Part shown: positions 1-6,769 of the stretch, piece by piece
Layout: each line of letters starts with the position of its first letter
Numbering within the stretch: the first letter of the stretch is position 1
Origin: UMGS973 sp964507795
GTDB lineage: Bacteria > Bacillota > Clostridia > Peptostreptococcales > Anaerovoracaceae
DNA length: 8,919 nucleotides
Reading direction: 5' to 3'
Assembly: GCA_964507795.1 (NCBI GenBank)
Contig: CAZDQV010000085.1
Coordinates: 1 to 8,919 of the forward strand
The notes under the pieces: generated by a model
What the model was told of the DNA's origin: nothing
The model's input: the letters and a program-made list of their open reading frames with translations, nothing else
The model's database searches: none
Translations under genes and position numbers: made by a program

Positions 1-148
1 GTTACACATCGGCTCTTGACCTATCGGTCAATCTCCGTGTGTAGACATTATACCACAATGATAACCTCAAGGTGGCATGTGTATTTCATCAGTTCTTGAA
101 CACCTAACTTGGCGAAGTATGAGCCTTAGTAGGTGTCATGCAAGAGTT
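1..148. repeat. Repeat element A: 78-bp-type unit plus CTCTTG...CAAGAG hairpin element
   Basis: Non-coding repeat. Bases 1-19 match 8849-8867 at 18 of 19 positions, so the window opens inside the end of an earlier unit. A full unit follows at about 20-99. It starts with a hairpin TTGACC (16-21)/GGTCAA (26-31), continues with the conserved block ACATTATACCA (45-55), and has a short palindrome ACCT-CA-AGGT (64-73). A second, unit-independent hairpin follows: ACACCTA (100-106) pairs with TAGGTGT (130-136), with further inner pairs C108-T109/A128-G129 and GGC/GCC. The element ends in TCATGCAAGAGTT (136-148), shared exactly with 8907-8919. CTCTTG at 13-18 is complementary to CAAGAG at 141-146, so the whole segment could close on itself. 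Seen directly: the repeats and complementarity. Inferred: that they form a functional structure. I recognise no named repeat family. Confidence 0.75.
45..55 (-). promoter_or_regulatory. Extended -10 motif in repeat unit 1, reading leftward
   Basis: On the minus strand this reads TGGTATAATGT: a consensus TATAAT (52-47) preceded by TG and one base, the extended -10 pattern of the main bacterial sigma factor. No acceptable -35 lies 16-18 bp upstream. TTGAGG is present but only 12 bp away. The ACCT-CA-AGGT palindrome covers part of the upstream area and could hold a regulator. If active, it would transcribe out of the left edge of the window. Motif seen; activity inferred. Confidence 0.4.
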
Positions 149-203
149 CTCCTCCCGCTGTTGTAAGAACTTACTGCTCCCTTACGGTCAATCACTGTGA
201 AAA

Positions 204-214
204 ACATTATACCA
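204..214 (-). promoter_or_regulatory. Extended -10 motif in repeat unit 2, reading leftward
   Basis: Same 11-bp block as in unit 1, with TATAAT on the minus strand at 211-206 and the preceding TGG. The palindrome at 223-232 has the same offset. It would drive transcription leftward through element A. Activity is inferred from the motif only. Confidence 0.35.
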
Positions 215-281
215 TAATGATAACCTCAAGGTGGCATGTGTATTTCATCAGTTCTGACCTTACGGTCAATCACTGTGAAAA

Positions 282-292
282 ACATTATACCA
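282..292 (-). promoter_or_regulatory. Extended -10 motif in truncated repeat unit 3, reading leftward
   Basis: The same TGGTATAATGT block on the minus strand, with TATAAT at 289-284. Here the sequence upstream (rightward) is unique and contains the palindrome at 295-308 instead of the repeat's own ACCT..AGGT palindrome. No clear -35 is present, and activity is inferred. Confidence 0.35.
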
Positions 293-294
293 CC

Positions 295-308
295 TATTCA
301 TATGAATA
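295..308. promoter_or_regulatory. 14-bp perfect palindrome, possible operator
   Basis: TATTCATATGAATA is a perfect 14-bp inverted repeat immediately after the point where the third repeat unit breaks off. It lies between a leftward extended -10 motif (289-284) and the probable rightward aminopeptidase promoter (near 333-361), which is a suitable place for a divergent operator. An AT-rich palindrome of this size could also be chance, or a scar at the repeat boundary. No regulator gene is visible nearby. Confidence 0.3.
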
Positions 309-318
309 AACACTACTA

Positions 319-350
319 TTTTCTTCCCTCCCTTTTATTTTCTTCTTTCC
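319..350 (+). other. Pyrimidine-rich tract upstream of the aminopeptidase gene
   Basis: 31 of 32 bases are C or T, with a single A at 337. It lies between the palindrome and the probable -10 region, and overlaps where a -35 would sit. It contains no start codon and no hairpin. It may be simple low-complexity promoter-upstream DNA; no function is claimed. Confidence 0.4.
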
Positions 351-361
351 AAGTGTATACT
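333..361 (+). promoter_or_regulatory. Candidate promoter for the M29 aminopeptidase gene
   Basis: TATACT at 356-361 is a fair -10 box. A weak -35 (TTTTAT, 333-338) lies 17 bp upstream. A start near 368 would leave a leader of about 22 nt carrying the AGGAGG ribosome binding site (378-383). The -35 match is poor and sits in a pyrimidine-rich tract, so only the -10 has real support. Confidence 0.35.
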
Positions 362-389
362 ATATGTATCAAACAACAGGAGGTTTTTA

Positions 390-1499
390 ATGGATTCAAG
401 AATAAAAAAGCTTGCAGACGTACTTGTAAATTACTCTTGCAATGTACAGCCAAACGAAAAGGTTTTAATAGATTATGAGGGAGAATGCTGCAAACCGCTT
501 GTAAAGCAGCTCATCAAAAATATTTATGCCCGCGGCGGCATGCCTTATGTGGAAATGAGAGACTCTTCCGTAACCCGGGAAATTCTGCTTGGCGCAACAG
601 ACAAGCAGCTTGATTTCTTAAATGAATACCAGCTTATACAAATGAAAGGCATGGACTGCTATATAGCAATAAGAGCAGGCGGCAACACATCAGAGCTTGC
701 AGATGTACCATCCGAAAAGCTCAACATGTATTACCGCAAAACACAGCCCGTACTCGATTACAGAGTAAACGAAACGAAATGGGTCGTTTTGAGATATCCG
801 AACGAATCAATGGCTCAGCTTGCAGGCACCAGCCTTGAGAGCTTTGAAGATTTCTATTTCGATGTATGCACTCTTGATTATGCAAAAATGGCAAAAGCCA
901 TGGACAGCCTCGTAGAGCTCATGAACAGGACTGATAAGGTTCATATCAAAGGCCCCGGCACAGATCTGACATTCTCAATCAAAGGTATCCCTGCAATCAA
1001 ATGTGCGGGTGAGATGAATATACCTGACGGAGAAGTTTACACTGCTCCTGTAAAGGATTCTGTCAATGGTGTGATTTCCTACAATACTCCATCAGAAGAG
1101 CAGGGTTTTACTTATGAAAATATATGTTTTGAAATTAAAGATGGCAAGATCATCAAAGCCACGGCAAATGATGATAAACGTATAAACCAGCTTCTTGATA
1201 CTGATGAGGGAGCAAGATATTTTGGTGAATTTGCAATAGGCGTGAACCCATTCATCCTGAAGCCAATGAAAGACACTCTCTTTGATGAAAAAATAGCAGG
1301 CAGTTTTCACCTTACTCCGGGAATGGCATATGAAGATGCACCAAATGGCAATGATTCTGCCGTCCACTGGGATCTTGTCATGATACAACGTCCGGAATAT
1401 GGCGGCGGCGAAATTTATTTTGATGATGTACTCATCAGAAAAGACGGGCTGTTTACTCTGCCTGAGCTTATGTGCCTTAATCCGGACAATTTGAAGTAG
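390..1499 (+). CDS. M29-family metal-dependent aminopeptidase (AmpS/PepS type)
   Basis: Predicted cytosolic aminopeptidase of peptidase family M29 (thermophilic aminopeptidase family), which removes N-terminal residues from peptides with two divalent metal ions. In the 369-residue product the family's metal-ligand motifs are all visible: Glu215 in NIPDGEVYTAP, Glu280 in RYFGEFAIG, His307 in GSFHLTPG, and His326 and Asp328 in SAVHWDLV. Tyr314 (GMAYED) fits the conserved catalytic tyrosine. The C-terminal GGGEIYFDDVLIRKDG block is also typical. No signal peptide or membrane segment is present. It is somewhat shorter than the roughly 410-residue thermophile members, matching a shorter M29 subgroup. 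The start is supported by AGGAGG at 378-383, six bases before ATG. It stands alone on the plus strand and converges on the six-gene minus-strand block across a shared terminator. Family assignment is firm; peptide preference is unknown. Confidence 0.93.
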   Translation: MDSRIKKLADVLVNYSCNVQPNEKVLIDYEGECCKPLVKQLIKNIYARGGMPYVEMRDSSVTREILLGATDKQLDFLNEYQLIQMKGMDCYIAIRAGGNTSELADVPSEKLNMYYRKTQPVLDYRVNETKWVVLRYPNESMAQLAGTSLESFEDFYFDVCTLDYAKMAKAMDSLVELMNRTDKVHIKGPGTDLTFSIKGIPAIKCAGEMNIPDGEVYTAPVKDSVNGVISYNTPSEEQGFTYENICFEIKDGKIIKATANDDKRINQLLDTDEGARYFGEFAIGVNPFILKPMKDTLFDEKIAGSFHLTPGMAYEDAPNGNDSAVHWDLVMIQRPEYGGGEIYFDDVLIRKDGLFTLPELMCLNPDNLK

Positions 1500-1507
1500 C
1501 AAAACAA

Positions 1508-1551
1508 ATCAGGGTCTGCATATCCTCTCAAGACATCATGCAGACCCTGAT
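1508..1551. terminator. Bidirectional hairpin terminator between convergent genes
   Basis: ATCAGGGTCTGCAT (1508-1521) is perfectly complementary to ATGCAGACCCTGAT (1538-1551), giving a 14-bp stem with a 16-nt loop. It fills most of the 63-nt gap between the stops of the aminopeptidase gene (1499) and the cohesin-like gene (1563). On the minus strand the stem is followed by a T-rich TTGTTTTG. On the plus strand the tail is weaker (ATTTAC, then TTTTT at 1566-1570). It probably ends both transcripts, more convincingly the leftward operon. Confidence 0.85.
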
Positions 1552-1562
1552 ATTTACTACTG

Positions 1563-2195
1563 TCAATTTTTGCTTCTTTTTCTCTTCCTTACTCCAGCTA
1601 CTACACCAACTGTTGCGAGCAATATGGCAGTAATCCCTGATGAAACTATAAGCATTCTACTGTTTTGTTCTTCCTGCGTGCTCCCGGCTGATTCTGCATC
1701 AGAGTCCTGTTTCTCACTGTCGTCACTATCTGTTTTGTTTTTATCATCATTTTGAGTCTGCTCTGATGTTTCTTTAGATTTTGTTTTTTCTATTGAAATA
1801 TTCTTGATAAAATACGGTGTATTCATTGCCTGCTCGTCAAGGTCATAGGCCTCTTCCGTATTGACTGAAACTGTAGCAGTCCCTTTTTTGAGTGCTTTAA
1901 ATTCAAGCTCAAATGTTACAGTTTTACCATCATCTGAACTGTCCTTGAGCTTGACAATCCCACCGTCTCCTGTACTTGATCCTCCTGATATATATTCAAG
2001 ATAATCTGTATCGTATTCAATGCTTCCGTTTACTGACCCAAGAGAATCAGAGCTGTATACTATATTCACCGTGAAATTTTCATCAGGTGCCACATTATCA
2101 CTGCATTTCAAATCCAAATCAAGTGAAGATGCAAATACACTCTGAGGTATCATCACAACCATGCACAGTACCAGCATTGCTATTATCTTTTTCAT
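1563..2195 (-). CDS. Exported cohesin-like domain protein with C-terminal membrane anchor
   Basis: A 210-residue surface protein. Residues 1-22 are a signal peptide (MKKIIAMLVL... ending VFA). Residues 25-135 resemble the cohesin/carbohydrate-binding beta-sandwich fold: start LDLDLKCSDNVAPDENFTV, middle GSVNGSIEYDTDYLEYISG, then TVTFELEFKALKKGTATVSV. Residues 136-179 form a hydrophilic linker rich in S, T, D, E, Q and K. Residues 181-201 are a membrane segment followed by the basic tail RKRKRSKN. The layout resembles a wall-spanning anchored protein, but there is no LPXTG sortase motif before the membrane segment. AGGAGG (2208-2203) seven bases before ATG overlaps the stop of the preceding wall-hydrolase gene 11 nt away, indicating coupling. 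Cohesins of cellulosomes bind dockerins, but no dockerin is visible in this window, so the partner is unknown. The cohesin assignment is by pattern, moderately sure; export and anchoring are clear. Confidence 0.85.
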   Translation of the reverse strand: MKKIIAMLVLCMVVMIPQSVFASSLDLDLKCSDNVAPDENFTVNIVYSSDSLGSVNGSIEYDTDYLEYISGGSSTGDGGIVKLKDSSDDGKTVTFELEFKALKKGTATVSVNTEEAYDLDEQAMNTPYFIKNISIEKTKSKETSEQTQNDDKNKTDSDDSEKQDSDAESAGSTQEEQNSRMLIVSSGITAILLATVGVVAGVRKRKRSKN

Positions 2196-2206
2196 TTAAT
2201 CCCCTC

Positions 2207-4249
2207 CTAATTTCTCACAACCGTCAGCGTGTATGTTCTTGTAAGTCCGCTACTTGCCTTAACTTTGATATAGTGGATATTTGTGCCGATTTCAAGAGAT
2301 ATGGTATCATCACCGCCTGTCACATTTGCGCTGCTGCTGTTTGCATTTGCTTTGACTGTGATGCTTTTTGTCTCACGGGGAACCGTAACTGTGTATTTTT
2401 GAGTATATCTCTTGAAGCTCGTGTCAAGGCTTAATTTTTCATCCCCTGCTGTTACGCTCAAGGATTCAAGAAGGTTGTTGTTGTTGCCTGTTTTCCCGGG
2501 TTTGGAACATGCTGATGAAGGCATATCTTCGAAAACAGGTATTTTAAATACGATAGTGCCATCTGCAAGAGAACTGTATCCCTGTTTCATAATCATTGCT
2601 TCACTTTCGGCACCCTGTATATTTGTCATATATTGATGAGTCCCTATTGGATTTTTGCTGTCTGCACATACGTTGAATTTCTTGAGATACAAAGTATCCT
2701 GTCCTGCGCTGACATATCCTTCTGCATAAAACAGTGCTCCACCTTTGATGGATTTGTATCTGGTGTTCCATGGCCTGCCATAGGTTGTAGCATTTACACC
2801 TGCTCCTGAGGCCCACCACAGGCCTCTTTGCACTGCAGACATGGACGATGTTTTGCATGCCTGTATGTTAAGGAAATTGTATATTCCCTCATAACCCTTG
2901 TATTTGCCTGATATTGAGCTGCTTGAAAGGCTGCCCTGCTCCTGAATTATCATAGATGCAAGAACATTTGGGTTTACTCCCGCATTTTTGCCTGCATAAT
3001 ATATGGCACTTGCATATGTGGAATATGACTTTTCCGGGAAATCAGCATCAAGGAATGTATCTTTGACTATTTTTTTGACTGTGGATATGCTTTGCGACTC
3101 ACTGTCAAAGGAATGACTTACAAACATATATATGCTGTTTTCATTAAGGAAATTGCGTGGATCGAGATAGTATTTGATTATTCCGCTGTATGCACTCACC
3201 CAGCCACCGCTGTCGAAAACAACGTATTTGTTATTTTTGAAGTCATATGCTCCACTTTGCATGGATTTCCATGAATCATAAGCTCCTGAGTATATAAGGT
3301 TTCTGCCAACTTTGGTTTCGGCCGTAACTGCATCAGACCATGACGTGTCTGTATGCTCTGCCTTGAAAATCCAATCAGGATGTTCTTTGTGAAGTTTACG
3401 AAGGTATGGCTTGTAGCTTTCTGGAAAGCCTTCTTTTTCAAGCTGAGCCTCAAAATCAGAAGAATCAGTTTCTTCACTCTCTTTGTATTCACTCACTTTG
3501 ACATAGTTGGATGTCACATAACCATATTCACTGCCGAATTTGATTTTGTACCATAATGTCCCGCTACTGTCCTTCTGGCTCCCCAGTATTTTGGCCGTAG
3601 TGCCAACTTCAATACTGCCAAGCACTTTGCCTGAAGTGCCTGCTGACGCTCTGACATTAAGCGGTCCTGATGTGACAGTTATCATCTGTTCTTTTGTTTC
3701 CTGTTTGGATTCTGTGCTGATTTTTTTGACATACGATGCCCGTATATATGAAAGTTTACTGTTATATGTAATCGCATACCACAGTTTTTTGCTGCTGTCA
3801 TACCTGTAGCCTTTGAGGGTTACTGTTGTTCCCTGTTTGAGAGTGCCCTTAAGAGTTCCAGAAGTCCCTGCTGACGCCCTAACATTGAGAGGGCCTTCTG
3901 TAACTGTCGCCTTTTGCTCAGGAGTATATATAGTATATGATTTTGCCACTGTTTTTACATATGATGAGCTGATATATGCGGCTTTGCCGTCATAGGTTAT
4001 GTAATACCATTTGCTGCTTCCATTGTATTTGTATCCTTTGAGGGTCACCTGCTGGCCTTTGGCAAATGAGCCCCTAATCGATGAGGATGTTGAAGCATCA
4101 CTTCTGATGTTAAGCGATGATGCTGTTACCTGTCCCGTTTTGAATGATGAATATTTAACAGGATCCGCACCGTATGTCGCAACTGCAGACAATGCAAATA
4201 CAAATGTGACAGTTATCATAATTGTAATAATCCTTATCAGTCTGTCCAT
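2207..4249 (-). CDS. Secreted SH3b/glucosaminidase peptidoglycan hydrolase with cadherin-like C-terminus
   Basis: Predicted endo-beta-N-acetylglucosaminidase that cuts cell-wall glycan strands. Numbering is from the upstream ATG at 4255. A signal peptide ends near ATYGA (residue 30). Three bacterial SH3 (SH3b) wall-binding domains follow at about 39-103, 115-179 and 190-254. After a charged linker, residues 268-578 resemble the clostridial glucosaminidase domain: HPDWIFKAEHTDTSW, YYLDPRNFL, then ASMIIQEQG with Glu439 as probable catalytic acid, and YNFLNIQA. An asparagine linker leads to a cadherin-like beta-sandwich (about 595-682: LLESLSVTAGDEKLSLDTSF to TRTYTLTVV). Two in-frame ATGs lie six bases apart. 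AGGAG (4261-4257) is only one base from the first (4255) but seven from the second (4249), so the second is chosen, giving 680 residues. It lies 21 nt after pdp and 11 nt before the cohesin-like gene. Confidence 0.92.
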   Translation of the reverse strand: MDRLIRIITIMITVTFVFALSAVATYGADPVKYSSFKTGQVTASSLNIRSDASTSSSIRGSFAKGQQVTLKGYKYNGSSKWYYITYDGKAAYISSSYVKTVAKSYTIYTPEQKATVTEGPLNVRASAGTSGTLKGTLKQGTTVTLKGYRYDSSKKLWYAITYNSKLSYIRASYVKKISTESKQETKEQMITVTSGPLNVRASAGTSGKVLGSIEVGTTAKILGSQKDSSGTLWYKIKFGSEYGYVTSNYVKVSEYKESEETDSSDFEAQLEKEGFPESYKPYLRKLHKEHPDWIFKAEHTDTSWSDAVTAETKVGRNLIYSGAYDSWKSMQSGAYDFKNNKYVVFDSGGWVSAYSGIIKYYLDPRNFLNENSIYMFVSHSFDSESQSISTVKKIVKDTFLDADFPEKSYSTYASAIYYAGKNAGVNPNVLASMIIQEQGSLSSSSISGKYKGYEGIYNFLNIQACKTSSMSAVQRGLWWASGAGVNATTYGRPWNTRYKSIKGGALFYAEGYVSAGQDTLYLKKFNVCADSKNPIGTHQYMTNIQGAESEAMIMKQGYSSLADGTIVFKIPVFEDMPSSACSKPGKTGNNNNLLESLSVTAGDEKLSLDTSFKRYTQKYTVTVPRETKSITVKANANSSSANVTGGDDTISLEIGTNIHYIKVKASSGLTRTYTLTVVRN

Positions 4250-4256
4250 GGGCATT

Positions 4257-4261
4257 CTCCT
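4257..4261 (-). promoter_or_regulatory. Ribosome binding site deciding the wall-hydrolase start
   Basis: The minus strand reads AAGAGGAGA directly before ATG CCC ATG. The AGGAG core is one base from the ATG at 4255, too close for normal initiation, and seven bases from the ATG at 4249. The second ATG is therefore the likelier start, and the product loses only Met-Pro. Confidence 0.7.
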
Positions 4262-4270
4262 CTTAATTCC

Positions 4271-5578
4271 TTATATTCCTATTATTTCTTTAATTAGTTC
4301 GGGTGCTTTGACTGGTTTATCTGATATTTCAAGTGCATCTATCAATTCAAAAGTTGCTTCGTCAAGCTTTGAATCATCACTTGAATATATAAAGGCAATC
4401 GGCTCTCCACGCTTGACAGCATCTCCTATTTTTTTCTCAAACAATATTCCTGCAGCAAGGTCTATACTGTCTTCCTTAGTCGCCCTGCCTGCTCCTGCGC
4501 GCTGAGACGCAAGGCCTACTTTTTTGGCATCGATCCCGGTTATGTATCCATCATTTGGAGCCTGTATCTCACTTTCAAAATCAGCAAAAGGAAGGAGCTC
4601 ATAATCTTCTGTAATATCCGGATTGCCACCCTGGGCTCTGATAAATTCCCTGAATTTGTTTAATCCTTTTTTGCTTACCAAAGCTTCTTTTGCCATCTCG
4701 TAGCCTTCTGAAATGTTTGCTGCTTTGCCTCCCATGTAAATCATGATGCCCGAAAGCTGTAAAGAAAGTTCCTGTATATCTTCAGGGCCATTACCCCTGA
4801 GAGTTTCAATTGCCTCTATAACCTCAAGGCCATTGCCTACCGCTTTGCCAAGAGGCTGATTCATATCAGTTATAACAGCGACGGTTGGGATGCCGTCATC
4901 TCTTCCTATCTGGCACATCAGCTCTCCCAATGCTTTGGCATCTTCAAAGTTTTTCATAAACGCACCGCTACCGCATTTGACATCCAAAACTATGGCATTT
5001 GAACCTGCCGCAAGCTTTTTGCTCATTATTGAAGATGTGATAAGCCCGAGGTTTTCTATAGTTGCAGTTACATCCCTGAGTGCATATATTTTTTTGTCGG
5101 CAGGAGCCACATGTGCAGTCTGTCCCGCCACCGCCATACCAATATCATTCACCTGCTTTGTAAATTCATCCGGCTCAAGTGAGGTCCGAAAACCTCTGAT
5201 GGATTCAAGCTTGTCTATAGTGCCGCCTGTAAATCCAAGTCCTCTGCCACTCATTTTGGCAACAGGTACTCCGCAGGCTGCTGTAAGAGGACCTACCACC
5301 AGAGTAGTCTTGTCTCCCACGCCTCCTGTCGAATGTTTATCCACTTTGATACCTTTAATTGATGAGAGATCAACAACATCTCCCGAAAATTTCATGGCTT
5401 TTGTGAGAGAATATATCTCATTCCTGTCAAGTCCTCTGATGTATGTCGCCATAAGAAATGCAGCGGCCTGATAGTCAGGAATATCTCCTTCTGTATATCC
5501 ATTTACAAAAAATTTGATTTCATCATCTGAAAGCGTACTGCCGTCACGTTTTTTTTCTATGATGTCATACATGTTCAT
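4271..5578 (-). CDS. pdp: Pyrimidine-nucleoside phosphorylase (Pdp/DeoA family)
   Basis: Cytosolic enzyme of nucleoside salvage. It splits uridine, deoxyuridine or thymidine with phosphate into the free base and (deoxy)ribose-1-phosphate. The 435-residue product has the family length and signature SGRGLGFTGGTIDKLE (110-125). KHSTGGVGD (81-89) forms the phosphate-binding site. Arg168, Ser183 and Lys187 have the same spacing as the base-binding Arg171/Ser186/Lys190 of E. coli thymidine phosphorylase. The C-terminal domain (about 344-418) is the usual PYNP domain. The N-terminus MNMYDIIEKKRDG resembles the broad-specificity Bacillus Pdp, so pyrimidine-nucleoside phosphorylase is preferred to strict thymidine phosphorylase. 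The first ATG is chosen for this match and for the GGGGTGA ribosome site just upstream, which overlaps the deoB stop; the gap is 4 nt. Its product feeds DeoB, encoded immediately upstream. Confidence 0.97.
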   Translation of the reverse strand: MNMYDIIEKKRDGSTLSDDEIKFFVNGYTEGDIPDYQAAAFLMATYIRGLDRNEIYSLTKAMKFSGDVVDLSSIKGIKVDKHSTGGVGDKTTLVVGPLTAACGVPVAKMSGRGLGFTGGTIDKLESIRGFRTSLEPDEFTKQVNDIGMAVAGQTAHVAPADKKIYALRDVTATIENLGLITSSIMSKKLAAGSNAIVLDVKCGSGAFMKNFEDAKALGELMCQIGRDDGIPTVAVITDMNQPLGKAVGNGLEVIEAIETLRGNGPEDIQELSLQLSGIMIYMGGKAANISEGYEMAKEALVSKKGLNKFREFIRAQGGNPDITEDYELLPFADFESEIQAPNDGYITGIDAKKVGLASQRAGAGRATKEDSIDLAAGILFEKKIGDAVKRGEPIAFIYSSDDSKLDEATFELIDALEISDKPVKAPELIKEIIGI

Positions 5579-5582
5579 AAAT

Positions 5583-6767
5583 TCACCCCATTTTTACTTT
5601 GTCAAGAAAGCTTTTTCCAAAGTCTGTGCCGCCAACATCAAGTATATCGCATACTGTAGCACCTATATCCGCAAAAGTGGCTCCTGTTCCAAGATTGATG
5701 GTTTTGATATGATTTGCATACATCACAAACGGAATATATTCTCTCGTATGGTCTGTACCGCTGTGAACAGGATCATTGCCATGATCTGCACATATCATAA
5801 GTGCATCATCGCCATTCATAGCCTCTAATATTTCAGGAATTCTGGCATCAAATTCCTCTATGGCTCTGCCATATCCTATCGGATTTCTTCTGTGGCCGTA
5901 TTCAGAGTCAAAATCCACAAGATTTGTGAATATGAGTCCCTCAAAGCTCTGTTTCATAGCCTCGATTGTCTTATCTACACCATCCATATTGCCTCTGGTT
6001 TTTACCTTGCAAGTAATACCATTCCCGTTGAATATGTCATTTATCTTACCTACAGCATATACTGTTTTTCCCGCCTCTTTTATTTTGTCTAAAACTGTCG
6101 GTGCAGGCGGATCTACAGAATAATCATGCCTGTCGCTTGTGCGTTTGCGTTTGCCGTTTTCGATGATATACGGACGTGCTATGACTCTGGCACATGCAAA
6201 TTCACCCGTAAGCATATTTCTTGCGATCTGACATATTTCATAAAGCCTCTCAAGAGGAATAATGTCTGTATTGGCCGCAATCTGAAATACACTGTCTGCA
6301 GATGTATATACTATCGGTTTGCCTGTAGATTCATGTTCATCACCAAGCACCTCTATTATCTGTGTACCAGAAGCAGGGTAATTGCCCAGAGTGCCTGTGC
6401 CTATTGCCTCTTCAAACTTTTCCATAAATTCTCTCGGAAAACCGTTTGGATAAGTTTTGAACGGAACATCGGTTTTGAGTCCTGCGATTTCCCAGTGTCC
6501 TGTCGTTGTGTCTTTGCCTTTTGAAGCTTCTGCAAATCTGCCATATGCGCCTGCAGGATTATCGACAGCAAGTCTGCCCCCTGCAGCTCCGCCTATATTG
6601 CAGAATCCCAGTCTCTGCAGGTTGGGTATATTGATACCGCCTTCCTGTCTGTTCATAACATCAACTATATGTCCGAAAGTGTCTGCGCCCGCATCGCCAT
6701 AACAGGCTGCATCGGGCATAGCTCCGACTCCCAGACTGTCTGTCACTATAAGGATTACTCTTTTCAT
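5583..6767 (-). CDS. deoB: Phosphopentomutase DeoB
   Basis: Interconverts (deoxy)ribose-1-phosphate and (deoxy)ribose-5-phosphate, linking nucleoside phosphorolysis to pentose metabolism in the cytosol. The 394-residue length is standard. It belongs to the alkaline-phosphatase superfamily and keeps the expected residues: Asp10 in VILIVTDSLGVGAMPDA, Thr87 of KGKDTTTGHWE as the phosphorylated residue, Asp287 and His292 in VDFDSEYGHRRNPIGYG, Asp328 and His329 in CADHGNDP, and His340 in GTDHTREYIP. The inserted cap domain (about 95-220) includes SGTQII and TSADSVFQIAA. GGAGG (6779-6775) lies seven bases before ATG, inside the last codons of the phosphoesterase gene, with only 2 nt between the two genes. 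pdp follows after 4 nt, the classical metabolic pairing. No deoC, purine nucleoside phosphorylase or DeoR-type regulator is in the window. No sign of damage. Confidence 0.98.
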   Translation of the reverse strand: MKRVILIVTDSLGVGAMPDAACYGDAGADTFGHIVDVMNRQEGGINIPNLQRLGFCNIGGAAGGRLAVDNPAGAYGRFAEASKGKDTTTGHWEIAGLKTDVPFKTYPNGFPREFMEKFEEAIGTGTLGNYPASGTQIIEVLGDEHESTGKPIVYTSADSVFQIAANTDIIPLERLYEICQIARNMLTGEFACARVIARPYIIENGKRKRTSDRHDYSVDPPAPTVLDKIKEAGKTVYAVGKINDIFNGNGITCKVKTRGNMDGVDKTIEAMKQSFEGLIFTNLVDFDSEYGHRRNPIGYGRAIEEFDARIPEILEAMNGDDALMICADHGNDPVHSGTDHTREYIPFVMYANHIKTINLGTGATFADIGATVCDILDVGGTDFGKSFLDKVKMG

Positions 6768-6769
6768 CT

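Larger units (their letters stand above)
180..292. repeat. Tandem 78-bp repeat, one full and one truncated unit
   Basis: A 35-bp segment at 180-214 recurs exactly at 258-292, giving a 78-bp period. The second copy breaks off just after the shared ACATTATACCA block. The first unit also shares 40 bp exactly with the unit in element A (216-255 equals 57-96); extended to 204-255 versus 45-96 there is one mismatch in 52 bp. Like element A it contains ACCT-CA-AGGT (223-232). The third unit starts with TGACC (255-259)/GGTCA (264-268) around a TTAC loop; the second unit lacks the left arm of that hairpin. Between element A and this array lies a 31-bp spacer (149-179) with the interrupted palindrome GTAAG-AA-CTTAC (163-174). 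No coding potential is convincing here. Confidence 0.8.

Noticed and set aside
13..146. Intrinsic terminator formed by the CTCTTG...CAAGAG element
   Set aside because: Neither strand has a T-tract after the stem in element A or B.
99..148. Integron attC-like site, because ACCTAAC fits the RYYYAAC core
   Set aside because: There is no matching GTTRRRY at the other end, no integrase gene and no cassette layout. The match is short enough to be chance.
1..292. CRISPR array
   Set aside because: Repeat units are about 78 bp and abut directly or are joined by non-uniform spacers. No cas gene is present, and the spacing is unlike CRISPR.
1..292. Plus-strand promoters using TTGACC and CATTAT in the repeat unit
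   Set aside because: The spacing is 24 bp in unit 1 and no suitable pair exists in the other units. The minus-strand extended -10 is a far better match.
236..478. An 80-residue plus-strand reading frame from the repeat array into the aminopeptidase gene
   Set aside because: It has no ribosome binding site of its own, runs across the clear AGGAGG and ATG of the aminopeptidase gene, and has a low-complexity composition.
4890..5471. A 193-residue plus-strand frame opposite pdp
   Set aside because: It lies wholly antisense to a strongly supported enzyme gene and its translation shows no family features.
6126..6524. A 132-residue plus-strand frame opposite deoB
   Set aside because: Antisense shadow of a conserved gene, with a cysteine- and phenylalanine-rich translation and no start signals.
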